DNA of 44,082 nt from a bacterium (lineage in GTDB: Bacteria > Actinomycetota > Acidimicrobiia > Spongiisociales > UBA5794), in NCBI GenBank assembly GCA_024228555.1, contig JAAETI010000331.1:1-44082 (forward strand). Direction: 5' to 3'. Shown here one piece after another: positions 14,011-23,964 of the stretch. Position numbers and translations under genes: made by a program. Numbering within the stretch: the first letter of the stretch is position 1; each line of letters starts with the position of its first letter. The notes under the pieces are model-generated. The model was not told where the DNA came from and did no database searches. It was given only the letters and a program-made list of their open reading frames with translations.

Positions 14011-16353
14011 ATGCCGAAGGAATTCGCTGGCGTCGTCAACGAAGACATCAGGGAGTCTGTTCCAGACTGGGCGCCATATGAGCAGCCCAAGGCGTCTGAG
14101 GGTGCACCGAACGTGCTGTTCGTCGTTTGGGACGACGTCGGATTCTCCGCATTCGAGTCGTACGGGGGGCCAATCCGCACCCCGGCGATGACACGGATCG
14201 CTGAGCGCGGACTCCGCTACACCCAGTTTCATACCACGGCACTGTGCTCGCCAACGCGCGCCGCCATGCTGACGGGTCGCAACCACACGACCGTGGGCAT
14301 GGCCTGTATTGGCGAAGCGACGACCGGGTTCCCCAACTCGAACGGACACATCCCGTTCGAGACCGCAACGGTCGCCGAGGTCCTCGTAGAGCAGGGGTAC
14401 AACACGTACATGTTGGGCAAATGGCATCTCTGTCCCGAGGACGAGATGAACCTGGCGTCGACCAAGCGGAACTGGCCGGTCGGACGCGGCTTCGAACGGT
14501 TCTACGGCTTCCTCGGTGGCGAGACCGGCCAATGGCATCCCGATCTCGTCTACGACAACCATCCGGTCGAGCAGCCGTATCCGCCTGAGGACGGTTACCA
14601 CCTCAGCACCGACCTCGCCGACCGGGCGATCAGCTTCATCTCAGACGCCAAGCAGATCGCTCCCGCGAAACCGTTCTTCATGTACTTCTGTCCTGGAGTC
14701 GCTCACGCTCCACACCACGTCGCGCCGGAGTGGGCGGACAAGTACAAGGGCGAATTCGACCGGGGCTACGAGAAGCTTCGAGAGGAGACGCTGGAGCGCC
14801 AGAAGGCCATGGGGATTATGCCCGCAGAGACCGAGCTGGCATCGATGAACCCGATGGCCGAAGCTGTCAACGCCGAGGGAACCCAATGGCCCGAGCTCGA
14901 TATCGTGCGGCCATGGGATTCGATGGACGCCAATGAGCAACGCTTGTCGGTCCGCATGGCAGAGGTCTACGCCGGCTTGGTGGAGCACACCGATCACGAA
15001 ATCGGCCGTGTCATCGATCACCTCGAGGAGATCGGTGAGCTCGACAACACAATCATCGTGGTGATCTCCGACAACGGGGCGAGCGGTGAGGGCGGCCCAA
15101 ACGGTTCGGTCAACGAGAACAGATTCTTCAACAACGTCCCCGACACCATGGAAGAGAATCTCCGCTACCTCGACGTGCTGGGGAGTGAGCAGACCTACAA
15201 CCACTACAACGTTGGGTGGGCGTCAGCATTCAACTCCCCTCACAAGATGTGGAAGCGGTATGCGTGGAACGGTGGCATCAGTGATCCGCTCATCGTCAGC
15301 TGGCCGGCGCAGATCCAGGCGCAGGGCGAGATCCGCGATCAGTACTGCCACGTGGTCGACGTCGCCCCCACTGTCTACAGGCTGCTCGGTATCGAGCCCC
15401 CCGAACAGGTCAATGGCTTCACTCAGTGGCCACTCGAGGGTGTTGACCTCGACGACACCTTTGCCGACGCCCAAGCCCCATCGAAGCGTGATACCCAGTT
15501 CTACTCCATGCTCGGCAGCCGCGGCATCTACAACCGCGGCTGGAAGGCAAACACCGTGCACCCGACCATCGCCAACTTGGGCAATTTCAGCGCCGACCGA
15601 TGGGAGCTCTACCACGTGGACGAGGACCGCTCCGAGGTGCACGACCTGTCCGCCGCGCGGCCCGACAAGCTCGAGCAGCTCAAGGCACTCTGGTACCACG
15701 AGGCCGGCAAGTACAACGGATTCCCCCTCGAGGACCGCAGCCCGGTCGAAGTGCTCACCGCGCCGCGACCCCAGCTCTCCCCACCGCGCAACCGCTACAC
15801 CTACCGACCGGGCACAACGGAGGTTCCAGAGGGCGCCGCCGTGAACGTGCGAAACCGGTCGTTCAAGATCGCCGCAACCGCCACCCTGGACGGTCCAGAA
15901 GCGGAAGGGGTGCTCTTCTCGCACGGTGGGCGGTTCGGTGGCCACGCTCTCTTCATCAAGGACGGCCGACTGCACTACACGTACAACTGGCTCGGCGAGA
16001 CGGAGCAGACCGTCTCCTCCGACCGCCCGCTGCCGAGCGGGCCATGTGTCCTGGGCATGTCGTTCGACAAGGAGGGCAACGACGAGCAGATGAGTGCCCT
16101 CGGCACGGTCTCGCTGTATATCGGTGACACGAAGGTCGGCGAGGCATCGGTCAAGACGCAGCCAGGCAAATTCATGCTCGGCGGCGAGGGTCTCAACATC
16201 GGGCGCGATCCCGGCGTCCCGGTCAATCCCACGATGTACTCATCACCGTTCGAGTTCGCCGGCGGCCGCATCCGCGACGTCGTCGTCGACGTGAGCGGCG
16301 AAGCGTATGTCGATCTCGAGCTCGAAGCGCTCGCCGCGATGCATCGCGACTGA
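14011..16353 (+). CDS. Arylsulfatase family sulfatase, actinobacterial AtsD-like length
   Basis: This 780-residue sulfatase hydrolyses sulfate esters. The signature CSPTRAAMLTGR holds C79, the residue converted to formylglycine, with R83. Metal ligands are in VVWDDVG near residue 40 and in VVISDNGAS. A C-terminal region of about 230 residues (from roughly 550) is beta-rich and jelly-roll-like, as in large mycobacterial sulfatases. ATG at 14011 is chosen because AAGGAGG precedes it; the upstream open frame to 13768 overlaps the GNAT gene. No signal peptide is visible, so it is probably cytoplasmic. No formylglycine-generating enzyme gene lies in the window. The 187-base gap before it holds nothing I can name. 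Confidence 0.93.
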   Translation: MPKEFAGVVNEDIRESVPDWAPYEQPKASEGAPNVLFVVWDDVGFSAFESYGGPIRTPAMTRIAERGLRYTQFHTTALCSPTRAAMLTGRNHTTVGMACIGEATTGFPNSNGHIPFETATVAEVLVEQGYNTYMLGKWHLCPEDEMNLASTKRNWPVGRGFERFYGFLGGETGQWHPDLVYDNHPVEQPYPPEDGYHLSTDLADRAISFISDAKQIAPAKPFFMYFCPGVAHAPHHVAPEWADKYKGEFDRGYEKLREETLERQKAMGIMPAETELASMNPMAEAVNAEGTQWPELDIVRPWDSMDANEQRLSVRMAEVYAGLVEHTDHEIGRVIDHLEEIGELDNTIIVVISDNGASGEGGPNGSVNENRFFNNVPDTMEENLRYLDVLGSEQTYNHYNVGWASAFNSPHKMWKRYAWNGGISDPLIVSWPAQIQAQGEIRDQYCHVVDVAPTVYRLLGIEPPEQVNGFTQWPLEGVDLDDTFADAQAPSKRDTQFYSMLGSRGIYNRGWKANTVHPTIANLGNFSADRWELYHVDEDRSEVHDLSAARPDKLEQLKALWYHEAGKYNGFPLEDRSPVEVLTAPRPQLSPPRNRYTYRPGTTEVPEGAAVNVRNRSFKIAATATLDGPEAEGVLFSHGGRFGGHALFIKDGRLHYTYNWLGETEQTVSSDRPLPSGPCVLGMSFDKEGNDEQMSALGTVSLYIGDTKVGEASVKTQPGKFMLGGEGLNIGRDPGVPVNPTMYSSPFEFAGGRIRDVVVDVSGEAYVDLELEALAAMHRD

Positions 16354-16462
16354 CGGCCCAGTTCGTCGCGGGGGCGGGTGATGAGCCGGCCATGTGGTAT
16401 CCCGTCTCCAACAGGCTCTCGGAAACCACGCGGACCCAACCCGGGGACGGCCACAGAAGCAA

Positions 16463-16492
16463 GGAACCCTCCCCGAAGGGAGGGTTCCTTTT
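16463..16492 (+). terminator. Intrinsic terminator after the sulfatase gene
   Basis: GGAACCCTCCC (16463-16473) pairs perfectly with GGGAGGGTTCC (16478-16488) around CGAA, followed by TTTT. It lies about 110 bases after the sulfatase stop; AAAA also precedes the stem when read on the minus strand. Confidence 0.85.
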
Positions 16493-16532
16493 CAAGTCAC
16501 AGCCACGAGTTCCGCAATGCGGAGTTCGCAAG

Positions 16533-16553
16533 CTAGGTCACGAGGTGACCTAG
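16533..16553 (-). terminator. Hairpin overlapping the ppdK stop codon
   Basis: CTAGGTCAC (16533-16541) and GTGACCTAG (16545-16553) are exact inverted repeats with a GAG centre. The 3' end of ppdK (stop at 16550-16552) lies within one arm. No T tract follows on the minus strand, so it may protect the transcript end. Confidence 0.5.
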
Positions 16554-19228
16554 CCCTTGTCGTTGATGGCGGCGTGGGCGGCAGCCAGACGGGCGACGGG
16601 CACCCGGAATGGCGAGCAGCTCACATAGTCGAGACCGAACTCATGGCAGAGTGCCACAGAGTCGGGATCGCCACCATGCTCACCGCAAATACCGATCTCC
16701 ATACCGGGCCGCTGCTTGCGACCACCCTCGACGGCGATCTTGATGAGACCACCGACACCAAGACGATCGAGCGTCTGGAACGGGTTGACCGGAAGGATGC
16801 CCGCCTCGACGTAGTCGATGAGGAAGCTCTTCTCGGCGTCGTCACGGCTGATCGCAAAAGTGGTCTGCGTCAGGTCGTTGGTGCCAAAGCTGAAGAACTC
16901 AGCCTCACGAGCGAGCGGACCGGCGGTCAAAGCGGCTCGAGGTGTCTCCACCATGGTGCCAACCTGGTACTCGACGGTGATGCCACGGTCCTTCATGATC
17001 TCGTCGGCAGCCTCGACCACGATGGCCTTGACCCGCTCCAGCTCCTTCACATGGATGGAAAGCGGGATCATGATCTCGGGCTTCGGATCGAAGCCGTTCT
17101 CCTTGGCATCGCACGCCGCGGCGATGATGGCCCTTGCCTGCATGCGAGGAATCTCCGGCATCAGGATGCCGAGACGCACACCACGGAAACCGAGCATCGG
17201 ATTCTCTTCGTGAAGATCGTCAACACGGCCGAGCTTGCGCTCGACTTCCTTGATCTCGTCGCCGTTCGTCGACTTGGCGTCCTCGAGATCATGCAGCTGA
17301 TCCTCGAGTTCGTCGTGTCCCGGGAGGAACTCATGCAGCGGCGGGTCGATCATCCGGATGATGACGGGCATGCCGGACATAGCCTCGAAGAGACCACGGA
17401 AGTCCTCACGTTGCATTGGACGCAGGATGTCGAGCTGGACCTGACGGTCCTCGGCGGTCTCCGCAAGAATCATCTTCTGCACGATTGGGAGACGCTCTGC
17501 CTCGAAGAACATGTGCTCGGTACGGCAGAGGCCAATTCCCTGAGCACCATATTCCTTGGCACGATTCGCATCGGTCGGGTAGTCGGCGTTGGCGAGGACA
17601 CGGAGACGACGGAACTCGTCGGCCCATCCCAGCAGCGTTGACAACCACTTGTCGTTGATGTCAGGAATGACAGTCGGCAACTCGCCAACAAAGACCTCAC
17701 CGCTGGTTCCCTCGATTGACACGTACTCACCCTCGGCGATGACGCGGTCGTCGACGGCCATGGACCGACCCTCGAGGTCGATCTCGAGTTCGGCGATACC
17801 GACAACGGCCGGCTTGCCAAACTGACGAGCGACGAGTGCAGCGTGGCTGGTACGACCACCACGGCTGGTGACGATGCCCTCTGCGGCCAACATGCCGTGA
17901 ACGTCATCCGGTTTTGTCTCGGGACGAACCAGCATGACCTTCTCGCCGGCCTCTGCCCACTCGACTGCCGTGTCGGCGTCGAAAGCGACCTTGCCGACTG
18001 CGGCGCCAGGCGAAACGTTGAGGCCTTCGGCCAGCAGATTGCCTGCAGCCTTGGCTTCCTTGCGGGACTCGACAGAGAACTGCGGGTGCAAGAAGAAGTC
18101 GATCTGATCCGGGGTGACCCGCATCACGGCTTCCTCCTTGGAGATCTTGCCCTCTTCTACCAACTCAACAGCGATGCGGACCGCAGCCTGGGCGGTGCGC
18201 TTGCCGTCACGGGTCTGCAGCAACCAGAGTTTCTTGTTCTCGACCGTGAACTCCATGTCCTGCATGTCGCGGTAGTGGTCTTCGAGCTGGTTGGAGATCG
18301 CCAGCAGCTCTTCGTATGCCTTTGGCATGTCGGTGGCCATCTGGCTGACGGGGATGGTTGCCCGGATACCGGCGACGACGTCCTCACCCTGAGCGTTGAA
18401 CAGGTAGTCACCTTCGATGTGGTTCTCACCGGTTGCGCCATGACGGGACATGGCAACCCCTGTCAGACAGTCCTCGCCGAGGTTTCCAAACACCATGGTC
18501 TGCACATTGACGGCAGTGCCGAGATCGTGCGGGATGTTGGAAGCGTTCCGGTAGTCGACAGCGCGCTTGCCGCTCCACGACTTGAAGACCGCCTCGACGG
18601 CCAGCTTCAGCTGCGCATCTGGATCGGAGGGGAAACGGGGCGTGATCTCGAGGAAACGCTCGACAATGTCCTTGAGGGCATCGGTCGGCAACTCGGCATC
18701 TGTGGCGACACCAGTCTTGGTGCGGAACTGCTCGAGGATCTCCTCGTACGGTTCGTCTGGGTTGCCGAGAACGACCGAGCCAAACATCTGGATGAGACGA
18801 CGGTAGGAGTCGTAGGAGAAGTGCTCGTCACCACTGATCTCACTCAGCGAGGCGGCAACCTCATGGTTCAAACCGATATCGAGGACGGTGTCCATCATCC
18901 CCGGCATGGAGAACTTGGCGCCGGAGCGGCAGGAAACCAATAGCGGGTTCGCCGGATCACCGAATTTCTTGCCGGTCTTCTCTTCAACATGGTCGAGAGC
19001 GGCCCGGACCTGGTCCCACATTCCTTCAGGAGTAGTGAGGTCGGCATCGGTGTAGGCGTTGCAGGCCTCTGTCGTGACTGTGAATCCTGGAGGGACGGGG
19101 ACGCTCAATCGGGTCATGTCTGCGAGGTTGGCACCCTTGCCACCGAGCAACCCACGGACACTGTCCCAATCTCCAACCAGAGCCTCAGCTTCTGAGACCT
19201 CGTCAAAGGTATATACCCACTTCTTCAT
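16550..19228 (-). CDS. ppdK: Pyruvate, phosphate dikinase
   Basis: This 892-residue enzyme interconverts pyruvate + ATP + Pi and PEP + AMP + PPi in the cytoplasm. The N-terminal ATP-grasp domain begins GGKGANLADMTRL. The phosphohistidine domain carries GGRTSHAALVARQ with H462. The C-terminal TIM-barrel PEP domain ends GICGEHGGDPDSVAL and YVSCSPFRVPVARL, with the acid/base Cys and surrounding residues intact. Length is standard for bacterial PPDK. The start at 19228 is preceded by GGCGGAAAG. A 12-bp palindrome CCTATCGATAGG lies at 19237-19248 just upstream. The gene is divergent from the hydrogenase operon and shares its 188-bp promoter region, which contains a DosR-like box. No PEP-utilising regulatory kinase gene is adjacent. 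Confidence 0.96.
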   Translation of the reverse strand: MKKWVYTFDEVSEAEALVGDWDSVRGLLGGKGANLADMTRLSVPVPPGFTVTTEACNAYTDADLTTPEGMWDQVRAALDHVEEKTGKKFGDPANPLLVSCRSGAKFSMPGMMDTVLDIGLNHEVAASLSEISGDEHFSYDSYRRLIQMFGSVVLGNPDEPYEEILEQFRTKTGVATDAELPTDALKDIVERFLEITPRFPSDPDAQLKLAVEAVFKSWSGKRAVDYRNASNIPHDLGTAVNVQTMVFGNLGEDCLTGVAMSRHGATGENHIEGDYLFNAQGEDVVAGIRATIPVSQMATDMPKAYEELLAISNQLEDHYRDMQDMEFTVENKKLWLLQTRDGKRTAQAAVRIAVELVEEGKISKEEAVMRVTPDQIDFFLHPQFSVESRKEAKAAGNLLAEGLNVSPGAAVGKVAFDADTAVEWAEAGEKVMLVRPETKPDDVHGMLAAEGIVTSRGGRTSHAALVARQFGKPAVVGIAELEIDLEGRSMAVDDRVIAEGEYVSIEGTSGEVFVGELPTVIPDINDKWLSTLLGWADEFRRLRVLANADYPTDANRAKEYGAQGIGLCRTEHMFFEAERLPIVQKMILAETAEDRQVQLDILRPMQREDFRGLFEAMSGMPVIIRMIDPPLHEFLPGHDELEDQLHDLEDAKSTNGDEIKEVERKLGRVDDLHEENPMLGFRGVRLGILMPEIPRMQARAIIAAACDAKENGFDPKPEIMIPLSIHVKELERVKAIVVEAADEIMKDRGITVEYQVGTMVETPRAALTAGPLAREAEFFSFGTNDLTQTTFAISRDDAEKSFLIDYVEAGILPVNPFQTLDRLGVGGLIKIAVEGGRKQRPGMEIGICGEHGGDPDSVALCHEFGLDYVSCSPFRVPVARLAAAHAAINDKG

Positions 19229-19345
19229 GCTTTCCGCCTATCGATAGGAAGGTCTGTGTCAGCCGACTCGCGCGTATACACGCCGACCGGTCCCCACCTC
19301 AGCAGTCGGGACGCCCCGCCACAAGGGTCCAGCGCCACTCAAGTG

Positions 19346-19359
19346 GGGCCAATAGGCCC
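19346..19359. promoter_or_regulatory. DosR-like palindrome between ppdK and the hydrogenase operon
   Basis: GGGCCAATAGGCCC is a 14-base inverted repeat about 57 bases upstream of the hydrogenase GTG. It matches the mycobacterial DosR/DevR consensus GGGACTWWAGTCCC at 11 positions. In Mycobacterium smegmatis the group 3b hydrogenase operon is DosR-dependent (established knowledge). No DosR gene is in the window and binding is not shown, so this is a candidate site only. Confidence 0.45.
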
Positions 19360-19416
19360 ATTACCCCTATGCCCCTGCTTCGTAGCGTGTAAGGGTTACC
19401 GAGAGGAGATTCGGCT

Positions 19417-20568
19417 GTGAGCGAGATGTACGTCTCGGGCCAGTCGGGTATCGGCCGTTTGATTCAAGCGTTGGCCGAAAGTGGCCACGCCGTCATCGGG
19501 CCGGTTATCCGGAACCAGGCCCTCGTCTACGACGAGATCGATGGAGTTGAGGATCTCCCGAAAGGTTGGACTGATCTGCAGGAGCCGGGGCGGTACCGTC
19601 TCGAGCACCGCGGTGACGAAAAGCTCTTCGGGTATGTCGTCGGCCCCGCGAGTTGGAAGCAATACCTCAGTCCCCCGGAGGCCGTCGTATGGGCGGGGAC
19701 GATTGGGACGGAGGGATTCAAGTCGGATCCGGTGCCGGAGCCCCCGAAGTACGCCTTCTTCGGCGTGCGCCCCTGCGAACTGGCCGCGCTGCGCATATTG
19801 GACAACGTCTATACGAGTAGCAACGGGCTGCCAACGGTCGCCGGTTACACAGCAACAAGAGAGAAGGCTTTCATTGTCGCGGTGAACTGCTCGGACCCGG
19901 GCGGAAACTGCTTCTGCGTCTCGATGGATACGGGCCCAACAGCCAAAGCGGGATACGACATCTCGATCACAGAAGTCGTCCACAACGGCAACATGCGCTA
20001 TCTCCTGACCAGCGGGAGCGAAACCGGTGCCGAGGTGCTCGCAAGCATCGAAGGGCTGAACCACGCAAGCTCAGAAGAGGTCGAGGCCGGTGAGACGGTG
20101 CTGGCCCGGGCAGCCGACATGATGGGCAAGAGGCTCGACACAGAGGACCTACCCAACCTCCTGAAGGGCAACGCCCTCAACCCACGTTGGGAGAGTATCG
20201 CCGACAAGTGCTTGGCTTGCGCCAACTGCACCATGGTGTGCCCGACCTGCTTCTGCAACACCGTCGACGACAACCTCTCGCTCGACGGCGAGCATGCGAC
20301 CCGTACCCGCAAGTGGGATTCGTGTTTCACCCTCGGGTTCTCATACATGCACGGCCAACCGATGCGTGAATCGGTCGGGGCCCGCTACCGACAGTGGATG
20401 ACCCACAAACTCGCAACCTGGGTCGACCAGTTCGGCGAGATGGGCTGTGTCGGCTGCGGACGTTGCATCACCTGGTGTCCCGTGGGCATCGACATCACCC
20501 AGGAAGTCGAGGCGATCCGCCGCGGCGATCTACGCGACACACACATCGGCGTGGGAGGTTACGTGTGA
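19417..20568 (+). CDS. hydB: Group 3b [NiFe]-hydrogenase beta subunit (ferredoxin-like, 4Fe-4S)
   Basis: This 383-aa electron-transfer subunit carries two 4Fe-4S binding sets near the C-terminus: C265/C268/C271/C275 ([12 protein letters not shown]) and C344/C347/C350/C354 ([12 protein letters not shown]). Additional cysteines in the N-terminal half ([22 protein letters not shown]) fit the HydB/sulfhydrogenase beta family. It relays electrons between the delta and gamma subunits in the cytoplasm. The GTG start at 19417 is preceded by AGAGGAG with 8-base spacing. It is first in a tight + strand operon of six genes and ends in a TGATG overlap with the next. Confidence 0.93.
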   Translation: MSEMYVSGQSGIGRLIQALAESGHAVIGPVIRNQALVYDEIDGVEDLPKGWTDLQEPGRYRLEHRGDEKLFGYVVGPASWKQYLSPPEAVVWAGTIGTEGFKSDPVPEPPKYAFFGVRPCELAALRILDNVYTSSNGLPTVAGYTATREKAFIVAVNCSDPGGNCFCVSMDTGPTAKAGYDISITEVVHNGNMRYLLTSGSETGAEVLASIEGLNHASSEEVEAGETVLARAADMMGKRLDTEDLPNLLKGNALNPRWESIADKCLACANCTMVCPTCFCNTVDDNLSLDGEHATRTRKWDSCFTLGFSYMHGQPMRESVGARYRQWMTHKLATWVDQFGEMGCVGCGRCITWCPVGIDITQEVEAIRRGDLRDTHIGVGGYV

Positions 20569-21035
20569 TGACAGAAGACAGCTTGGCCAAGGCGCTGGGT
20601 GACCACGACTTCTTCAGGGGGCTCCAAGCAGAGCAACTCGACGATCTGGCCGCCATCGCCACCAAGGTCGAAATGGCCCGCGGCGATCTGATCTTCGCCG
20701 AGGGAGGTCATGCCGACTCGGCATATGCCATCGTTGATGGATCGGTCGCCCTGGAGCTCAAGGTCTCTCATCGTGGCAACCACATCATGCAGACATTGCA
20801 CAGTGGCGAGATGCTCGGGTGGGGGTGGCTGTTCCCACCCCACCGATGGTCGTTCAGCGCTCTCGCGTTGGACCCGACAACGCTGATTCGGTTCGACGCC
20901 GAGCAGCTGCGGCTCCTCCAGGACGAGGACTGCGCTCTTGGCTATGTGATGATGAAACGATTCGCCCAGGTCATGACCAACCGTTTGGCCGCAACCCGAT
21001 TGCAGCTGGTGGACTTTTATGGAAACACTCACTGA
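20568..21035 (+). CDS. Stand-alone cyclic-nucleotide-binding-fold protein in the hydrogenase operon
   Basis: This 155-aa protein is a single cNMP-binding (CRP N-terminal type) domain: FFRGLQAEQLDDLA, then YAIVDGSVALEL, GEMLGWGWLFPPHRW and a closing helix. No helix-turn-helix follows, so it is not a classical CRP/FNR regulator. The phosphate-binding cassette is degenerate (GEMLGWGW instead of GExxGE), so cAMP binding is doubtful. ATG at 20568 overlaps the hydB stop and is preceded by GGGAGG. The 3' end overlaps hydG by 17 bases. Full coupling suggests an assembly, sensing or allosteric role in the hydrogenase complex; this is inference. Confidence 0.88.
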   Translation: MTEDSLAKALGDHDFFRGLQAEQLDDLAAIATKVEMARGDLIFAEGGHADSAYAIVDGSVALELKVSHRGNHIMQTLHSGEMLGWGWLFPPHRWSFSALALDPTTLIRFDAEQLRLLQDEDCALGYVMMKRFAQVMTNRLAATRLQLVDFYGNTH

Positions 21036-21867
21036 TCCGGCCGTCATCGATCAGATGACACCCATACCGTTCCGGGTACGCAGCGTGCGTGAGGAGTTAT
21101 CCCACACGTTCACTCTTGAATTGGAACCGCCCGACGGCGCATTCGAATTCCTGCCCGGCCAGTTCACGATGGTGTATGCGTTTGGGATCGGCGAGGTACC
21201 GATCTCGATCAGTAGCAGTGCCTCACAGACGGGGACGATTCTGCAGACGATCAGACGGACCGGTGCCGTCACCCATGCGTTGGGTCGTCTCAAGTCGGGT
21301 GACTACGTTGGGATCCGTGGCCCATATGGGACCCCGTGGCCGATGGACGACATCGAGGGCCGCGATCTCTTGATTATCGGTGGTGGCATTGGGCTCGCAC
21401 CGCTGCGACCGGCGGTCTATCACGCCCTGGAGAACCGGGACGACTACGAACGTGTAGTCATCCTCTACGGCACCCGCACCCCAGACGACATCCTGTTCGA
21501 GAAGGAGCAGCGGTCCTGGGGTGATCGCACGGACTTGTCGACACTGATGACCGTTGATGCGGCCGATCGCGGCTGGAACGGTGCAGTCGGGGTTGTGACC
21601 CGCCTCATCGGTAGGGTCGGCTTCGACCCCGCCAACACGACGGCAATGGTGTGCGGACCAGAAATCATGATGACGGTGACCGCGGAACGGCTGATCGAGG
21701 GTCACTCGATGGCTCCTGAGAACATCTACGTGACGATGGAGCGGAACATGAAGTGCGCCATCGGCGTGTGTGGCCATTGCCAATTCGGCTCGAAGTTCAT
21801 TTGCACCGATGGTGCGGTGTTCCCGTTCCCAGAAGTGGCTGGTCTCTTCGACATAAAGGGAGTGTGA
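21019..21867 (+). CDS. hydG: Group 3b [NiFe]-hydrogenase gamma subunit (FAD/NAD(P)H reductase)
   Basis: This 282-aa flavoprotein of the ferredoxin-NADP reductase type exchanges electrons between the hydrogenase and NAD(P)H. The FAD-binding barrel covers about residues 15-105, with VPISISSS as the flavin motif. The nucleotide domain starts [17 protein letters not shown]-terminal 2Fe-2S set uses C246, C251, C254 and C262 ([13 protein letters not shown]). All are as expected for the sulfhydrogenase gamma family. It overlaps the cNMP gene by 17 bases and is followed one base later by hydD. Confidence 0.94.
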   Translation: METLTDPAVIDQMTPIPFRVRSVREELSHTFTLELEPPDGAFEFLPGQFTMVYAFGIGEVPISISSSASQTGTILQTIRRTGAVTHALGRLKSGDYVGIRGPYGTPWPMDDIEGRDLLIIGGGIGLAPLRPAVYHALENRDDYERVVILYGTRTPDDILFEKEQRSWGDRTDLSTLMTVDAADRGWNGAVGVVTRLIGRVGFDPANTTAMVCGPEIMMTVTAERLIEGHSMAPENIYVTMERNMKCAIGVCGHCQFGSKFICTDGAVFPFPEVAGLFDIKGV

Positions 21868-21868
21868 G

Positions 21869-22660
21869 ATGGCTCTACCCAAACTTGCGGTATACAAGTT
21901 CGCATCATGCGATGGTTGCCAGCTGAGCATTCTCGATGTTGAGGATCTGCTGCTGGACATCGCAAGCGTCGTCCACATCGCCAACTTCCCAGAGGCTTCA
22001 CGTGAGGTCATCGAGGGACCGTACGACTTGACTCTCGTCGAGGGTTCGATCACGACGGCCCATGATGCGGAACGGATCCACGAGATTCGGAGGGAGTCGA
22101 AGTTCCTCGTAACGATCGGCGCTTGCGCCACGGCCGGGGGCATCCAGGCTCTGAAGAACTGGAAGGACACCGATCTGTTTGCCAGGACTGTCTATGCCCA
22201 TCCCGAGTATCTCGACACACTCGAAACATCGACACCGGTGAAGAACCATGTCGAAGTCAACTTCGAGCTACGGGGATGCCCTGTGGACAAGATGGCACTC
22301 GTCGAGGTAGTTGCTGCGTTCGTGCAAGGACGTCGCCCCAACATCCCCGAGTACAGCGTCTGCGTCGAATGCAAACGCAAAGGCACGCCGTGCGTCATGG
22401 TCAGTCACGGCACCCCGTGTCTCGGTCCGGTCACCCAGGCCGGGTGTGGAGCGTTGTGCCCGTCGTATAACCGAGGTTGCTACGGCTGCTTTGGGCCGAT
22501 GGAGAGCCCAAACACCGACATGCTGGCGGCTGCGTGGCAGGGGCTCGGAGTGAGTCACCGTGGACTGGTGGATGCCTTCCGCAGCTTCAACGCATATGCC
22601 GAGCCGTTCCGAATCACGAGCGATCACCATGAAGCGCTCGCCGTCGCAAAAGGAGAGTGA
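21869..22660 (+). CDS. hydD: Group 3b [NiFe]-hydrogenase delta (small) subunit
   Basis: This 263-aa small subunit carries the FeS relay next to the active site. The proximal cluster motif SCDGCQ (C14, C17) is at the N-terminus, followed by GACAT and RGCPVDK. The C-terminal Cys-rich segment ([29 protein letters not shown]) holds the medial and distal clusters. There is no Tat signal, so the enzyme is cytoplasmic and of group 3 type. Start ATG 21869 lies one base after the hydG stop. Confidence 0.95.
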   Translation: MALPKLAVYKFASCDGCQLSILDVEDLLLDIASVVHIANFPEASREVIEGPYDLTLVEGSITTAHDAERIHEIRRESKFLVTIGACATAGGIQALKNWKDTDLFARTVYAHPEYLDTLETSTPVKNHVEVNFELRGCPVDKMALVEVVAAFVQGRRPNIPEYSVCVECKRKGTPCVMVSHGTPCLGPVTQAGCGALCPSYNRGCYGCFGPMESPNTDMLAAAWQGLGVSHRGLVDAFRSFNAYAEPFRITSDHHEALAVAKGE

Positions 22661-22662
22661 CG

Positions 22663-23964
22663 ATGAGTGATGTCAGGAAGCTCGACGTTGACTACATCGC
22701 CCGCGTCGAAGGCGAAGGCGAGATGCACGTCAAGGTTGTCGATGGTGAGATCGAGGATGTCTGGTTCGGCATCTTCGAGCCGCCTCGGTTCTACGAGGCG
22801 TTCCTGGAGGGCCGTCCGTTCTCCGATGCTCCGGATATAACGGCACGTATCTGCGGGATCTGTCCAGTGGCCTACCAAATGAGCTCCGTCCATGCCATGG
22901 AATATGCGTTTGGCGCTTCGGTCACCGGCCAACTGCGGGCGCTGCGGCGTCTGCTGTATTGCGGTGAGTGGATCGAGAGTCATGTGCTCCATATGTTCCT
23001 GCTCCATGCGCCGGATTTCCTCGGCTATGAGAGTGCCGTGCACATGGCGGCGGACCACAAGGACGTCGTCGAGCTTGGTCTTCGTCTCAAGAAGGCCGGC
23101 AACGCCATCGTCACTGTGGTCGGTGGGCGAGAGATCCATCCGATCAACGTCAAGGTCGGTGGGTTCTACAAGGCACCGACGAAGAAGGAACTCGAGACGC
23201 TCATTCCCGAGTTGGAGTGGTCGCGGGATGCGGCGATCGAGACGATCAAGCTCGTATCCGGATTCACGTTCCCCAACGTGGAACAGGACTTCGAGTTCGT
23301 TTCGCTGAGCCATCCGCTGGAGTATCCGTTCAACGAGGGACGGATGGTGTCGAACAAGGGTCTCGACATCGCGGTTTCCGAGTGGAACGACTACTTCCTC
23401 GAGGAGCACGTCGAGCGATCGAACGCGTTGCATTCGACCATCCGGGAACGCGGTGCTTATCACGTCGGTCCCCTGGCCAGATATGCGCTCAATTACGAGA
23501 AGCTGACTCCAGCCTGTCACGACATTGCGTCACAGGTGGGGCTGGGTCCGGTCGAGCTGAACCCGTTCAAGAGCATCATCGTGCGTGGTGTAGAGACGCT
23601 CTATGCGATCGAGGAAGCATTGCGCATCATCGATCAGTACGAAGAGCCAGCGCAGCCAAGCGTTGAACTCAACGTGCATGCGGGTGTCGGCCATGGTGCG
23701 TCGGAGGCTCCCCGCGGGATGCTCTATCACCGGTATGAGCTCGATAGCAACGGACGGATTCTCAAGGCGCAGATTGTGCCGCCGACGGCACAGAATCAGC
23801 TGACCATCGAGGACGACTTGCGGACGGTGCTGGAGCGCTCGCTGGAACTGCCCGACGATGAGCTGACCTGGCTGCTCGAACAGTCCATCCGCAACTACGA
23901 CCCGTGCATCTCGTGTGCGACCCACTTCTTGAAGCTCAACATCGAGCGGACAACAACGAAGTGA
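22663..23964 (+). CDS. hydA: Group 3b [NiFe]-hydrogenase alpha (large, catalytic) subunit
   Basis: This 433-aa subunit holds the NiFe centre. The L1 motif RICGICP gives C64 and C67 and the L2 motif DPCISCATH gives C415 and C418, so all four ligands are present. After the L2 His, 12 residues remain ([12 protein letters not shown]) and could include the peptide removed on maturation. The pairing with a hydG-type NAD(P)H subunit places it in group 3b, which reversibly couples H2 to NADP(H) and in some archaea reduces sulfur. ATG at 22663, with AAAAGGAG upstream, is preferred to the GTG at 22657. The last bases overlap the protease gene (GTGA). Confidence 0.96.
   Translation: MSDVRKLDVDYIARVEGEGEMHVKVVDGEIEDVWFGIFEPPRFYEAFLEGRPFSDAPDITARICGICPVAYQMSSVHAMEYAFGASVTGQLRALRRLLYCGEWIESHVLHMFLLHAPDFLGYESAVHMAADHKDVVELGLRLKKAGNAIVTVVGGREIHPINVKVGGFYKAPTKKELETLIPELEWSRDAAIETIKLVSGFTFPNVEQDFEFVSLSHPLEYPFNEGRMVSNKGLDIAVSEWNDYFLEEHVERSNALHSTIRERGAYHVGPLARYALNYEKLTPACHDIASQVGLGPVELNPFKSIIVRGVETLYAIEEALRIIDQYEEPAQPSVELNVHAGVGHGASEAPRGMLYHRYELDSNGRILKAQIVPPTAQNQLTIEDDLRTVLERSLELPDDELTWLLEQSIRNYDPCISCATHFLKLNIERTTTK

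Noticed and set aside
16394-18943. Two long plus-strand open frames (415 and 366 codons) opposite ppdK
   Set aside because: They are antisense shadows of a fully conserved ppdK and show no family pattern.
22624-23520. Minus-strand frame of 298 codons opposite hydA
   Set aside because: Shadow of the hydrogenase large subunit, whose L1 and L2 motifs are intact.
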